A stretch of DNA of 64,000 bases from Bacillus sp. WMMC1349 (GTDB lineage: Bacteria; Bacillota; Bacilli; Bacillales; Bacillaceae), in the NCBI RefSeq assembly GCF_013155385.1, contig NZ_JABJUQ010000007.1:974001-1038000 (forward strand), given 5' to 3'. A program made the position numbers and the translations under genes. Within the stretch, counting starts at the first letter, position 1; each line of letters starts with the position of its first letter. Shown here one piece after another: positions 24,052 through 32,266 of the stretch. A model generated the notes under the pieces. It searched no databases. It was given only the letters and a program-made list of their open reading frames with translations, and was not told the DNA's origin.

Positions 24052-24473
24052 GAATAGCTCATAATTATGTTTACTTTGATGAAGAAAGGTTGTAATACTT
24101 GAATATTGTGAGAAGTACGATAAGATCATGGGACAGGTGAAATGATTTGGCACGACAATAAATAAACAAAATCGTCCAAACTGGTTTTAGATCGTCAATT
24201 ATCGAAAAGAGAAAGTCATTCCAATCACCGGCTAGTCATGTTACCGGTACTGGTAGAACAATTTATGTTCTGTCCAACTTCATTTCCACAGTTCTAGATT
24301 TGAGAGGTGTCAAGGGCAAATGTCAAGGAGAGGGGAAACCTTTACCCTTGATAAGCTAGTAAAGGTGCTAAACACACTTCAAATGACAAAACAAAAGAAA
24401 CACTACATTTGATCAAAATCCACATTTTTCGTGGATAATTTCGAGAATGGAAATATAATATTCTTCCAGTTTC
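24052..24473. other. spacer with no supported gene
   Basis: 422 nt. Only short broken frames; some (e.g. GQVK then FGTTINKQNRPNWF around 24130-24195) could be remains of another toxin tip, but this is not demonstrable by eye. Confidence 0.4.
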
Positions 24474-25196
24474 TCATCTTTTGCAGATCTTAGTGAAAGC
24501 TAAGATCGCAATAATTAATGACAAGACAGCATATCCAATTGTCCACCAAAAATGTTCACTGAATGCAGTATAATGACCTGTTAAAATATCTCTTGATAAT
24601 TCAATTGCGTGAATAAAAGGTAAGGCATAAGAGATCTTTTCAAATGTTTGACCTAGAAGCGTTAAATCTATCCAAGCACCGCTTAGGGATGAAACTAGGA
24701 AAATATAAATTGTGCCAATGCCCTGTATCTGTTTATCCGTAAATAAAGCCCCTAAAAACAAACCGAAAAAAATGGACATAATGGCTATCGGTAATAATAC
24801 TATGATACTCATAAAAAGATCTATCCATTCAGTAGATAAACCTACAGCCATCGCTACCAAATAACAAAAGACTGCTTGTAAAACAGCTAACGGTACCATT
24901 GGTATCGCATAGCCAAGTACATAATCGGCTACTTTTAATGGGGAGGCTAACAAACGGACAAGAAGTGTAGTCTGCTTATCTTTCGCAATTAATAATGCAG
25001 AAAACATTGTTAAGAAAGCAAATCCAAAGACAATGATACCTGGAGTAAAGTGATTTACTTTAAATATATCTAACGGAGCATTTTTTTCAATCGTGGTGAA
25101 AACAATTAAAAAAATGATTGGTAAGGCGATTCCAAGTATAATTGACAGAGGGTCACGAAGTATTTCCTTTCGATTGCGCACTGCAAAATTAAGCAT
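24474..25196 (-). CDS. ABC-2 type transporter permease
   Basis: 240 aa with six hydrophobic helices, ABC-2 permease family: N-terminal LNFAVRNRKEILRDPLSII, central helices, VSSLSGAWIDLTLLGQTF and a final helix. Start ATG 25196 is preceded by GGGAGGAAG and lies inside the last codons of the ATPase gene (8-nt overlap), so the pair is translationally coupled. Third gene of an AbrB-like regulator – ATPase – permease operon. Substrate unknown; related systems export drugs or antimicrobial peptides. Confidence 0.85.
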   Translation of the reverse strand: MLNFAVRNRKEILRDPLSIILGIALPIIFLIVFTTIEKNAPLDIFKVNHFTPGIIVFGFAFLTMFSALLIAKDKQTTLLVRLLASPLKVADYVLGYAIPMVPLAVLQAVFCYLVAMAVGLSTEWIDLFMSIIVLLPIAIMSIFFGLFLGALFTDKQIQGIGTIYIFLVSSLSGAWIDLTLLGQTFEKISYALPFIHAIELSRDILTGHYTAFSEHFWWTIGYAVLSLIIAILAFTKICKR

Positions 25197-25927
25197 AAAC
25201 ATCTTCCTCCCCATCACAAATAGCTAAAAAAGCTTCTTCAAATGATGTTGTATTCATTTGCTGTTTTAATCCTTCGGATGTACCAAGTGCTTTTAATGAG
25301 CCTCTTTGTAAAATACAAATACGATCTGCGAGAGCTTCAGCTTCTTCCAAATAATGTGTTGTTAACATAATTGTCGTTCGCCCTCTTAACTTTTCAAGTG
25401 TTGCCCATAATTCACGACGAGAACGAACATCTAGTCCTAATGTTGGCTCATCTAAGAAGAAAATTTGGGGATTTGTAATGAGTCCCATCGCAATATTTAA
25501 CCTGCGTTGCATACCACCAGATAATGTCTTAGCCTTTGCATTTTCCTTCTCCGTTAAATGGAATAATTCTAGCATTTCAGATGCTTTGATTTTTGTTTCT
25601 CTTTTTGAGTTCCCATAAATACCTGCCATAAACTCCAGATTTTCACGTACTGTTAAGTTCGTTGCCACAGCGGTTTCCTGTGTAGAAATATTGATCTTAG
25701 GTTTAATTTTTTCCATATGGGTTAAAAATACTATCTCCCAGAACAATGGCATCTCCACTAGTAGGCGCAATGATCCCGCAAAGCATACGAATCAGTGTTG
25801 TTTTCCCAGCACCGTTTTCACCTAATAAAGCAAAAAATTCTCCTTTCTTAACGGAAAACTCAAGATGATTGACAACCACTGCATCTTTATACTTTTTTGT
25901 TATCTGGTTCAGTTGAATAACATGCAT
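25189..25927 (-). pseudogene. ABC transporter ATP-binding protein, interrupted by a frameshift
   Basis: Two frames form one ATPase. 25927-25703 encodes the first 74 residues with Walker A GENGAGKTTL; the rest (Q-loop STQETAVATN, signature LSGGMQRRLNIAMGL, Walker B IFFLDEPTLGLD, H-loop TTHYLEEAE) continues in the next frame to 25189. The break falls at a run of six T on the plus strand (25707-25712; six A in the mRNA): removing one base gives a continuous …NPYGKIKPKIN… reading. It is a real mutation, phase-variable slippage, or a sequencing error in a homopolymer. Starts directly at the stop of the regulator gene (TAAATG). Confidence 0.75.
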
Positions 25928-26161
25928 TTACTCATCTTCACCTTCTTCATTGATATTTTTAGCATTCAAAATATCGTTAGCGAATTGGAAAAAGATCTCT
26001 TCTTTCACTAGTGCAATACCTTGTTGTTCATCACCTAACATAAGTAACGAATCCCCTGGTCGAATATTAAAAGCATCTCTCGCCTCTTTCGGAATTACAA
26101 TTTGCCCTTTCGTTCCTACTTTAACAGTTCCGAAAATATGCTTTCCTTTGGGTGGTTTCAT
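25928..26161 (-). CDS. AbrB/SpoVT-type transcriptional regulator
   Basis: 77 aa. A swapped-hairpin DNA-binding domain is evident: GTVKVGTKGQIVIPKEARDA, then FNIRPGDSLLMLGDE, followed by a short acidic C-terminal tail. ATG 26161 has AGGAGG eight nt upstream; a TTG at 26167 is too near the SD. It is directly followed by the ABC ATPase gene, so it probably autoregulates this transporter operon. Confidence 0.87.
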   Translation of the reverse strand: MKPPKGKHIFGTVKVGTKGQIVIPKEARDAFNIRPGDSLLMLGDEQQGIALVKEEIFFQFANDILNAKNINEEGEDE

Positions 26162-26687
26162 GTTCAATTCCTCCTAAGTATGATTTGTAATACTTTTCAT
26201 ACTAATCATACTTGTTGCTTACAAATTTCAAGTGAGGACTTATAACAAAATAAGTGTCATGCCTCATTTAAAATTTCGTTCCCCAAGGTAGTAAACAACT
26301 ATTTAAGTTTTCATGAACAATGTGATTTTATTATTTATTATCAGGGAGTTAGGGCAAAATGCTTCCGCGCTCTGCATCATGGAAGAGATAACTCTCATGA
26401 TTTGGATGTTATATAGTGTGGGATGATATTAAATCGAATGAAAGTGCAAAATGATTAGCAGGAACTTATAACCCCAATATGGGTAATAATGAGAACCATA
26501 TGTGTACCTAAAAGGGAGAGTTAAGATGTTTGAACAACCGATAGGAACCGCAGAAGCGCGTACGAGTCAATATGAGAGTTAGAAATGAAATGCTGCTCGT
26601 CATACAGGATTCTTGAGTCTTGGTATCAAGATGGCTTCCCTCCGTACATGACAGGCAAATACAAGCTTCAATTCCATCGCAAATTCA
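26162..26687. other. spacer with no supported gene
   Basis: 526 nt between the AbrB-like gene and the MFS gene (the end of the latter at 26688). An 18-codon frame beginning MFEQPIGTAEARTS near 26526 has a fair SD (AGGGAGAG) but stops early; it may be the head of a lost gene. The rest shows nothing. Confidence 0.45.
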
Positions 26688-27908
26688 TCATGCTATCGTT
26701 TTTTCCGTTTTATGGCTATCAATAAACTTAAAATATGGCATGGTCATTCCTAATAAAGAAACAATACAAATAATAGAGCCTATGAATAAGTACAATGGAC
26801 GTATTCCCCATATATCGCTTAAAAAACCACCAGCAAGAATGCCTAAAGGCATAGCACCTCTAATGATTAATAACCTGACAGAGAATACTTTTCCCATTAG
26901 ATGATGAGGGATCGTTTTTTGAAAAATCGCAGTATTATGTACACTGAAAATAGCTATAACGACTCCACCTAATACTTCTGTCGCAATACCTAACACAATA
27001 CTTGTATTAAAAAATAGTGCAATAAAAGTAAGACCACCAATGAACAAAGCACCCAGCATGAATAGTCTGCGACTCTTATATACTATTTTCCCAACCAGTA
27101 AAGCACCGAAGATATATCCAATCGGAAAGCCAGCCATAAAATATCCGTACTCAGCATAACTTCCACTTAACTCCTCTGTTATATAAGGAAGTGTTGTAAC
27201 CATAGTTACACCTACACCGAACTGTACAACTCCCAAAAACACCCCTAACCAAACAATAATTGGCTCTGTAAAGAAGAAGGATAACCCTTCAACAAATTCT
27301 TCTAACCATGTTTTTCTAATTTGTTCAATTTTTCTAGATTCATGGATCAATAATAATGTAAAACCACTCGTTGTAAGTAGGATACTGACTAGAATAATGG
27401 TTAGTGTTACACCAATATATTCAATAATAATGCCTCCTAAGATGGGGGCTATCAATGTCATCAATCTAACAGTTCCATCTATGCAGGCATTTGCTTTTTC
27501 TAAATGATCTTCTGAAACAATGGTGGGAGTTATTGCTTGATTTGCTGGAACATATAGCGGAGTAATGAGTCCAACTACTATTTGAACTAAGTATATATGC
27601 CAAGGGGTAAGTGTCTCTGTGAATGATGAAAAGAGTGGAATTAGAAAAATAATGCCTCGTGTCCATTGCGAGAAAATCATGATCCATTTACGACTCCAGC
27701 GATCAATGAAAGGGCCAATGAACAGTTGAAGAATTAAAGAGGGGATAAAGTATAATATCCACATACTTCCTAATGCTAATGTAGAACCTGTTAATTGATA
27801 GATTAAAATGGAATTACAAAAGGTTCCAAATGCTCCACCTAATTCAGAAATGCCATTTCCAATCCATACGGACACAAAAGACCTGTTTTTTAATATTGAT
27901 GTCTTCAT
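26688..27908 (-). CDS. MFS transporter (macrolide-efflux/enterobactin-exporter type)
   Basis: 406 aa, 12 predicted helices. MFS_3-type features: NRSFVSVWIGNGISELGGAF at the start, GPFIDRWSRKWIMI (the MFS motif A loop between helices 2 and 3), VGLITPLYVPANQAITP, and a second motif A-like GKIVYKSRRLFMLG. Probable exporter of drugs or secondary metabolites. Lies 15 nt downstream of the ArsR-like regulator gene, which should control it. Confidence 0.85.
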   Translation of the reverse strand: MKTSILKNRSFVSVWIGNGISELGGAFGTFCNSILIYQLTGSTLALGSMWILYFIPSLILQLFIGPFIDRWSRKWIMIFSQWTRGIIFLIPLFSSFTETLTPWHIYLVQIVVGLITPLYVPANQAITPTIVSEDHLEKANACIDGTVRLMTLIAPILGGIIIEYIGVTLTIILVSILLTTSGFTLLLIHESRKIEQIRKTWLEEFVEGLSFFFTEPIIVWLGVFLGVVQFGVGVTMVTTLPYITEELSGSYAEYGYFMAGFPIGYIFGALLVGKIVYKSRRLFMLGALFIGGLTFIALFFNTSIVLGIATEVLGGVVIAIFSVHNTAIFQKTIPHHLMGKVFSVRLLIIRGAMPLGILAGGFLSDIWGIRPLYLFIGSIICIVSLLGMTMPYFKFIDSHKTEKTIA

Positions 27909-27923
27909 TTATTTCCACCACCT

Positions 27924-28967
27924 TCATTTATTTAGATAGAATTCTAATTCTTTAAACATGAGTTCAAACACATCTGTTTTTAAACAGTATTTTGAATCAA
28001 TTATTTCTACTAATTTTGCTGCTCTTAACATTTTGAGATGATGATGAATAGTAGATTTTCCAATATTAAGTTGTTCGGTGATATCCTGTAATGTGCGATT
28101 TTTTTCTGATAACAATTTAACAATTTTAAGACGTGCCTCATCACCTAATGCCTTATGTTTCAGTACTAAAAAATGATTTGGGGTGTACTGATCATTCGGG
28201 GTTATACTTTCATTTGAAACTGGATAATAAAAAACCTTCATTCCTTCAATATCTGCCTCAATATTCCATGGTCGATAAATATATTGAGGTATCAACAAAA
28301 CAGTATGAACACTTGGTTCTGGCATATATGTCACTCCACCGGTAGCCCACTGTACTAATCCTTCAGGTGTTAATTTTTTTTTCATTAATTTTTTTGATTC
28401 ATAATCATTTTTTAGAATAACTTTTGTTTCCTCGAGACTTTTTTCCATGACCTCTTCGTACCACTTGCTCATAACTTTGATAAGATGTTCCTTTAAAAGA
28501 GTGACCTCATACTTACTTATGAATTCGATGTATGTGGGGAAGAATGGGTTGTGATGTGTTACTTTTCTTAATATTTCAATTGAGCTTTCTTCACCTTGTG
28601 CAGCATTTTCCCTGTATATTTGATATTCGTTTCCTACAAAAGGGAGGCATATGAACCTCATTTCTGAGTCGTTAAGGTCTTTAATATATGTAATAAAATC
28701 GGACAAATGATTAAATTCTTTTTGATGGAGTAATTGGAGCAAAGATTTCCATGTATTGTTCTTTTCTACAAAGTGTAGTTGTTCCAATAATTCTTTTGAG
28801 ATTGATTGCTTTATTTGCAGCCAATAATCTTCTGGCCTATCTAAGGATTGGATTAGTTTAGTATTTGTTATTGCGGCAATTCCTAAGGCACATTCCCATA
28901 GTGTTGAATAGGTTAGTTGAACATTGTATGTTTCCCTTTTTCTACTCGTAAATTTCAAGATATCCAC
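27924..28967 (-). CDS. ArsR-type winged-helix regulator with N-terminal ligand domain
   Basis: 347 aa. Residues about 1-255 form a domain of unknown structure common in DUF5937-like regulators; residues about 268-340 are an ArsR HTH: LGDEARLKIVKLLSEKNRTL, then QLNIGKSTIHHHLKMLRAA (recognition helix). First gene of a two-gene operon with the MFS exporter, so probably senses the exported compound. Start GTG 28967 follows GGGGTGA. An interrupted palindrome upstream may be its operator. Confidence 0.8.
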   Translation of the reverse strand: MDILKFTSRKRETYNVQLTYSTLWECALGIAAITNTKLIQSLDRPEDYWLQIKQSISKELLEQLHFVEKNNTWKSLLQLLHQKEFNHLSDFITYIKDLNDSEMRFICLPFVGNEYQIYRENAAQGEESSIEILRKVTHHNPFFPTYIEFISKYEVTLLKEHLIKVMSKWYEEVMEKSLEETKVILKNDYESKKLMKKKLTPEGLVQWATGGVTYMPEPSVHTVLLIPQYIYRPWNIEADIEGMKVFYYPVSNESITPNDQYTPNHFLVLKHKALGDEARLKIVKLLSEKNRTLQDITEQLNIGKSTIHHHLKMLRAAKLVEIIDSKYCLKTDVFELMFKELEFYLNK

Positions 28968-29009
28968 TTTATCACCCCATAAATATGATTAGTTACAGAT
29001 TAACATATA

Positions 29010-29025
29010 TTCTAAATATATAGAA
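29010..29025. promoter_or_regulatory. candidate operator of the ArsR–MFS operon
   Basis: TTCTAAATATATAGAA is a perfect inverted repeat (TTCTA/TAGAA, 6-nt spacer) about 45 nt upstream of the regulator start; a related TTATAGAAC half-site follows at about 29040-29048. Confidence 0.4.
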
Positions 29026-29152
29026 CAAGAAATTTCATATTTATAGAACTTGAATATAAACTTTGGTTCCTCTTCATGTTTCCTTTCTTTTCATATCCGA
29101 ATTGCATAAGAATTCATTCGGAAAATGGTGCTCGGATTTTGGAAAAGGAGAA

Positions 29153-29184
29153 TAAAAAAGAAGGTGTGATCAACACACCTTCGT
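29153..29184 (-). terminator. terminator of sspB
   Basis: GAAGGTGTG (29160-29168) / CACACCTTC (29174-29182), followed on the minus strand by TTTTTTATT. Confidence 0.88.
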
Positions 29185-29204
29185 ATAAGCCATTTATGAA
29201 ATTA

Positions 29205-29408
29205 TCAATGTTGTTGCCCGCCCATTACCCGCTGAGCTTGGGAAACAAGACGCTTGGTGATTTCACCACCGACAGAACCGTTTGCACGGGAAGTCGTATC
29301 AGCACCAAGGTTTACACCAAATTCAGATGCGATTTCTGTTTTCATTTGATCAATAGCTTGGGCGGCACCAGGGACAAGCAATTTGTTAGAATAACTTTGG
29401 TCAGCCAT
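29205..29408 (-). CDS. sspB: alpha/beta-type small acid-soluble spore protein
   Basis: 67 aa, the same length as B. subtilis SspB, with the family core [20 protein letters not shown], the GPR protease site inside TEIASEFGV, and [20 protein letters not shown]. Coats spore DNA in the forespore and protects it from UV and heat; degraded at germination. SD AAAGGAG. A sigma-G-like promoter and a tRNA-shaped leader lie upstream. Position next to yheE as in B. subtilis supports the symbol. Confidence 0.95.
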   Translation of the reverse strand: MADQSYSNKLLVPGAAQAIDQMKTEIASEFGVNLGADTTSRANGSVGGEITKRLVSQAQRVMGGQQH

Positions 29409-29439
29409 TTTTATTCAAACTCCTTTCAAAAAAATAGTG

Positions 29440-29517
29440 TGGTTGGGCTAGCTGGACTTGCACCAGCTGTCGGTTTTCTAATGAGGAAAAACCGTTGCCT
29501 TTCTATGGCTTAGCCCA
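29440..29517 (-). ncRNA. tRNA-like RNA forming the predicted 5' leader of sspB
   Basis: 78 nt that fold as a cloverleaf with encoded CCA: acceptor TGGGCTA/TAGCCCA (7 perfect pairs) then ACCA; D-like arm GCC-ATAGAAA-GGC; anticodon-like arm CGGTTTT/AAAACCG (7 pairs) with a 10-nt loop TCCTCATTAG; T-like arm GCTGG-TGCAAGT-CCAGC. It departs from a true tRNA: no GG in the D loop, T loop UGCAAGU instead of UUCRANY, and an oversized anticodon arm. Its 3' end is 31 nt before the sspB ATG, and its 5' end is 2-4 nt from the predicted sigma-G start. A decoding tRNA is unlikely; a tRNA mimic is the best description. Confidence 0.7.
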
Positions 29518-29527
29518 ATATACTTTT

Positions 29528-29557
29528 TAATATGAACCGATGAATGAAAATCATACA
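29528..29557 (-). promoter_or_regulatory. sigma-G-type promoter of sspB
   Basis: Minus strand: TGTATGA (-35, 29557-29551), 16-nt spacer, CATATTA (-10, 29534-29528), close to the sigma-G consensus -10 CATACTA expected for sspB. Predicted start about 29519-29521. Confidence 0.6.
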
Positions 29558-29636
29558 ATGATAAAATGAGTAGATGTTGGAAGATGAAATTTGAATCAGT
29601 TGGGAAAAGCTAAGAAAAAAATCAGGAGGATTGTCA

Positions 29637-29861
29637 ATGTGCCCTGTATGCAATGGCATTCTTGTCGAGACAAAAGCTTGCCCAAAGTGTGGCGGTGAGA
29701 TGACGAATATCGGAAAAGTGACCGATTTTTTTGGTCCTTACAGTCCTTATATGGAGTTCGATTCTTTTTTACAGATGAAAAAAACAAGCTGTCTCCATGT
29801 GTACTCTTGTGTTGACTGTTCTTTTCAAGACACTGTTGAAATAAACAAGATCGAAGCATAA
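29637..29861 (+). CDS. small zinc-ribbon protein
   Basis: 74 aa with four Cys pairs: CPVC, CPKC, and C…C then CVDC in the second half, i.e. two zinc-ribbon knuckles separated by an aromatic stretch (DFFGPYSPYMEFDSF). ATG 29637 has AGGAGG seven nt upstream; a TTG at 29631 sits too close. Function unknown; single gene, divergent from sspB and convergent with msmX. Confidence 0.8.
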   Translation: MCPVCNGILVETKACPKCGGEMTNIGKVTDFFGPYSPYMEFDSFLQMKKTSCLHVYSCVDCSFQDTVEINKIEA

Positions 29862-29881
29862 CAGCTTCGATCTTGTTTATT
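29843..29881. terminator. bidirectional terminator between the zinc-ribbon gene and msmX
   Basis: AAACAAGATCGAAGC (29843-29857) pairs perfectly with GCTTCGATCTTGTTT (29864-29878). Confidence 0.88.
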
Positions 29882-29894
29882 TATTCAAACGCGT

Positions 29895-30995
29895 TTAACG
29901 GATGCGAATCTCTGTTGATGGATCAAAGAAATGCGCTTTATTCATATCAAATGCAAGAGGGAGAATAGAGCCTGGATGGACATCTGTTCGTGAGTCTACT
30001 CTTGCGATAAATGGTTGTCCACCTGCCTGAGAATAAAGCATGGTTTCAGAGCCCATCAATTCAGCTACTTCAATGTTTGCATCAATTTTTGCTTGTTTTG
30101 CAGCTTCAATGAAGACAAGTTCATCATGAATGTCTTCAGGTCGAATGCCCATGGTGACATCTTTTCCTACATAGCCTTTGTCACGTAACACTTTCATCTT
30201 ACCTTCTGGGACCAATATGGATATATCCCCGAATGTAAAGGTATTGTTTTCTTTTAAAGTACCTGTGAAAAAGTTCATCGCTGGAGATCCGATAAAACCG
30301 CCAACAAAAACGTTTTCTGGGTTTTCATACACTTCTTTTGGGGCACCCACTTGCTGAATGATTCCGTCCTTCATAACGACAAGTCTTGTTGCCATTGTCA
30401 TCGCTTCTGTTTGGTCATGTGTAACATAAATCGTTGTTGTTTTTAGACGATGATGAAGTTTGGTAATTTCCGCGCGCATTTGTACACGAAGCTTGGCATC
30501 GAGGTTTGATAAAGGTTCATCCATCAAAAATACTTTGGCATCACGAACGATCGCACGACCTAAAGCGACCCGCTGACGTTGTCCGCCTGAAAGGGCTTTC
30601 GGTTTTCTGTTTAAAAATTCTTCAAGCCCTAAAATTTTTGCAGCTTCCTCGACACGGCGTTTAATTTCGTCTTTCGGAAATTTTCTCAGTTTTAATCCAA
30701 AAGCCATATTGTCAAAAACACTCATATGCGGATAAAGTGCATAGTTTTGGAATACCATTGCAATGTTCCGATCTTTTGGAGCAACATCATTCATTCGTTG
30801 ACCATCGATCGTGAATTCACCTTTCGTAATTTCTTCTAGTCCCGCTATCATCCTGAGTGTTGTCGATTTTCCGCAGCCAGATGGTCCGACAAAGACAATA
30901 AATTCTTTATCCTGAATATGCAAATTAAAATTGTCCACCGCTGTTACTTTGTTATCGTAAACTTTGTAAATTGAATCAAGAACCAGTTCTGCCAT
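29895..30995 (-). CDS. msmX: multi-sugar ABC importer ATPase MsmX
   Basis: 366 aa, CUT1/MalK-type ATPase: Walker [11 protein letters not shown], signature [15 protein letters not shown], Walker [14 protein letters not shown]-loop YVTHDQTEA, and a C-terminal regulatory TOBE domain (from about residue 240; [11 protein letters not shown]). MsmX is the shared ATPase that energises several oligosaccharide importers in Bacillus. A cre box overlaps its 5' leader, so CcpA repression by glucose is expected. In B. subtilis msmX lies elsewhere, so its location here is lineage-specific. Confidence 0.93.
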   Translation of the reverse strand: MAELVLDSIYKVYDNKVTAVDNFNLHIQDKEFIVFVGPSGCGKSTTLRMIAGLEEITKGEFTIDGQRMNDVAPKDRNIAMVFQNYALYPHMSVFDNMAFGLKLRKFPKDEIKRRVEEAAKILGLEEFLNRKPKALSGGQRQRVALGRAIVRDAKVFLMDEPLSNLDAKLRVQMRAEITKLHHRLKTTTIYVTHDQTEAMTMATRLVVMKDGIIQQVGAPKEVYENPENVFVGGFIGSPAMNFFTGTLKENNTFTFGDISILVPEGKMKVLRDKGYVGKDVTMGIRPEDIHDELVFIEAAKQAKIDANIEVAELMGSETMLYSQAGGQPFIARVDSRTDVHPGSILPLAFDMNKAHFFDPSTEIRIR

Positions 30996-31013
30996 TTTTA
31001 ATCTCCCTCTTTC

Positions 31014-31027
31014 TGAAAGCGCTTTAT
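31014..31027 (-). promoter_or_regulatory. msmX: cre (CcpA) site upstream of msmX
   Basis: TGAAAGCGCTTTAT on the plus strand; the core TGAAAGCGCTTT is a near-perfect cre, 20-30 nt before the msmX start. Confidence 0.75.
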
Positions 31028-31083
31028 TTATACATTTAGTTTATAAAAATGGGCAGGGAGTGTAAATGGACATGGTGCACAAT

Positions 31084-31971
31084 TTATTTTGGCATGTTGC
31101 TATATAAGTTCAAAATAAAATAGACAGCGGCCGCTTCTTCAAATTGTCTAATATCAATCGCTGTGTGCTCAATAAATTTGTCAATTCTATATTGCAGACT
31201 ATTTCGGTGAATAAATAAATGTTTTGCTGAAAGAGATGCATTTAAGTTGCACTTTAAGTATGTGCGAATTGTTAAAAGCATCTCAGAATCAGACAATTCG
31301 TTTTTAATGGCATCAGATAATATACCCGCTGTTGTTTCTTTAGGGTTTTTCAATAAGAATGAAGGGAGACATTGATAAAAGGAGAGGACTTTCTCTCGGT
31401 CTCCGTTCGCCAAGACGTATTGAAACAGCCGTTTTTCAAAAGCGATTCTTTCTTGAAGTGATGCATTCACATGATGAAGCTGGCCGCTAAAAAATACTGG
31501 GTTTGCCAAAAAATCGCTTGTCAGTGCGTCAGACAGCTCAGCCAGTCGTTTTTTTGATAAAAATGGCGCTGGATTTTCATGGATGATCACCGCTTCATTA
31601 CGATCATACCAAACCACGAGGGGACGTTTAAAAAAGCCGCTGATCGCTTCTTTTATGGCTTGTCTTTCCTCAGGGGCATGCTCCATTCTAAAAAAATGTC
31701 CTTGGATCGTTCGAATGTTGTCTTGATTCACCAAAGGAGCATTTGCAAAAAAATACTGGTACCAATTTTTTTCGGCGGGTGAGAACCAGAACAGATTTTG
31801 CTCAGAAAAAGGTTTAAATAAAGTAGAAAGAAGCTGTTTTTCCTGATCGGTGATCGCGTCTTTTAAAATGCCGAATGTTTCACCTTCATCTGATTGAAAC
31901 CAGTATGCTTGATGTCTAGACCCATAGGTTATCATTTGTTCACCATATAAAGCTTTTAATCTTTCCAACAT
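31084..31971 (-). CDS. CdaR/PucR-type helix-turn-helix regulator
   Basis: 295 aa. The C-terminal 60 residues form a PucR-type HTH: LLTIRTYLKCNLNASLSAKH then LFIHRNSLQYRIDKF. The upstream part is a GAF-like or GGDEF-degenerate sensor region without clear motif. ATG 31971 has AAAGGAAG eight nt upstream; the TTG six bases earlier is within that spacing. It precedes msmX on the same strand with an 88-nt gap, so may influence sugar uptake, but the target is unknown. Confidence 0.72.
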   Translation of the reverse strand: MLERLKALYGEQMITYGSRHQAYWFQSDEGETFGILKDAITDQEKQLLSTLFKPFSEQNLFWFSPAEKNWYQYFFANAPLVNQDNIRTIQGHFFRMEHAPEERQAIKEAISGFFKRPLVVWYDRNEAVIIHENPAPFLSKKRLAELSDALTSDFLANPVFFSGQLHHVNASLQERIAFEKRLFQYVLANGDREKVLSFYQCLPSFLLKNPKETTAGILSDAIKNELSDSEMLLTIRTYLKCNLNASLSAKHLFIHRNSLQYRIDKFIEHTAIDIRQFEEAAAVYFILNLYSNMPK

Positions 31972-31991
31972 TCGCAAAACTTCCTTTTCAT

Positions 31992-32201
31992 TTACTCGTA
32001 AATATGGAAAAGCATTAATTCGTGAATTTCACTTTTCAGTGATGGCTCGTCATCATGGGGGGGATATGTGCTCCCCCATTCAATCTCTCCAGACTGATGA
32101 TAAATTCCTTCATAATGTGTTCCTTTATGATAAAACGAGATTTTCCAGCCAGGCAGTTTTTCCTTTTTAAATAATGGTTTCCATTGAAAATGACAAATCA
32201 T
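31992..32201 (-). CDS. yheE: small conserved protein YheE (DUF5342)
   Basis: 69 aa, soluble, Trp/His-rich beta-type protein (FQWKPLFKKEKLPGWKISFY, HYEGIYHQSGEIEWG). Length and position between sspB and yheD match YheE of B. subtilis. Function not known. ATG 32201 follows AAGGAG at nine nt; a TTG three bases upstream is also possible. Confidence 0.78.
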   Translation of the reverse strand: MICHFQWKPLFKKEKLPGWKISFYHKGTHYEGIYHQSGEIEWGSTYPPHDDEPSLKSEIHELMLFHIYE

Positions 32202-32266
32202 CAAGCGTCACTCCTTATCAAAGTGGTAACGGATTTGTAATCATTTTATCTTATTTACAAGAAAGA

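Noticed and set aside
29076..29513. 145-codon plus-strand frame over sspB
   Set aside because: It is the antisense of sspB and the tRNA-like leader; sspB is certain.
29440..29517. A genuine decoding tRNA
   Set aside because: The D loop lacks GG, the T loop is not UUCRANY and the anticodon arm is 24 nt rather than 17, so it is listed as tRNA-like.
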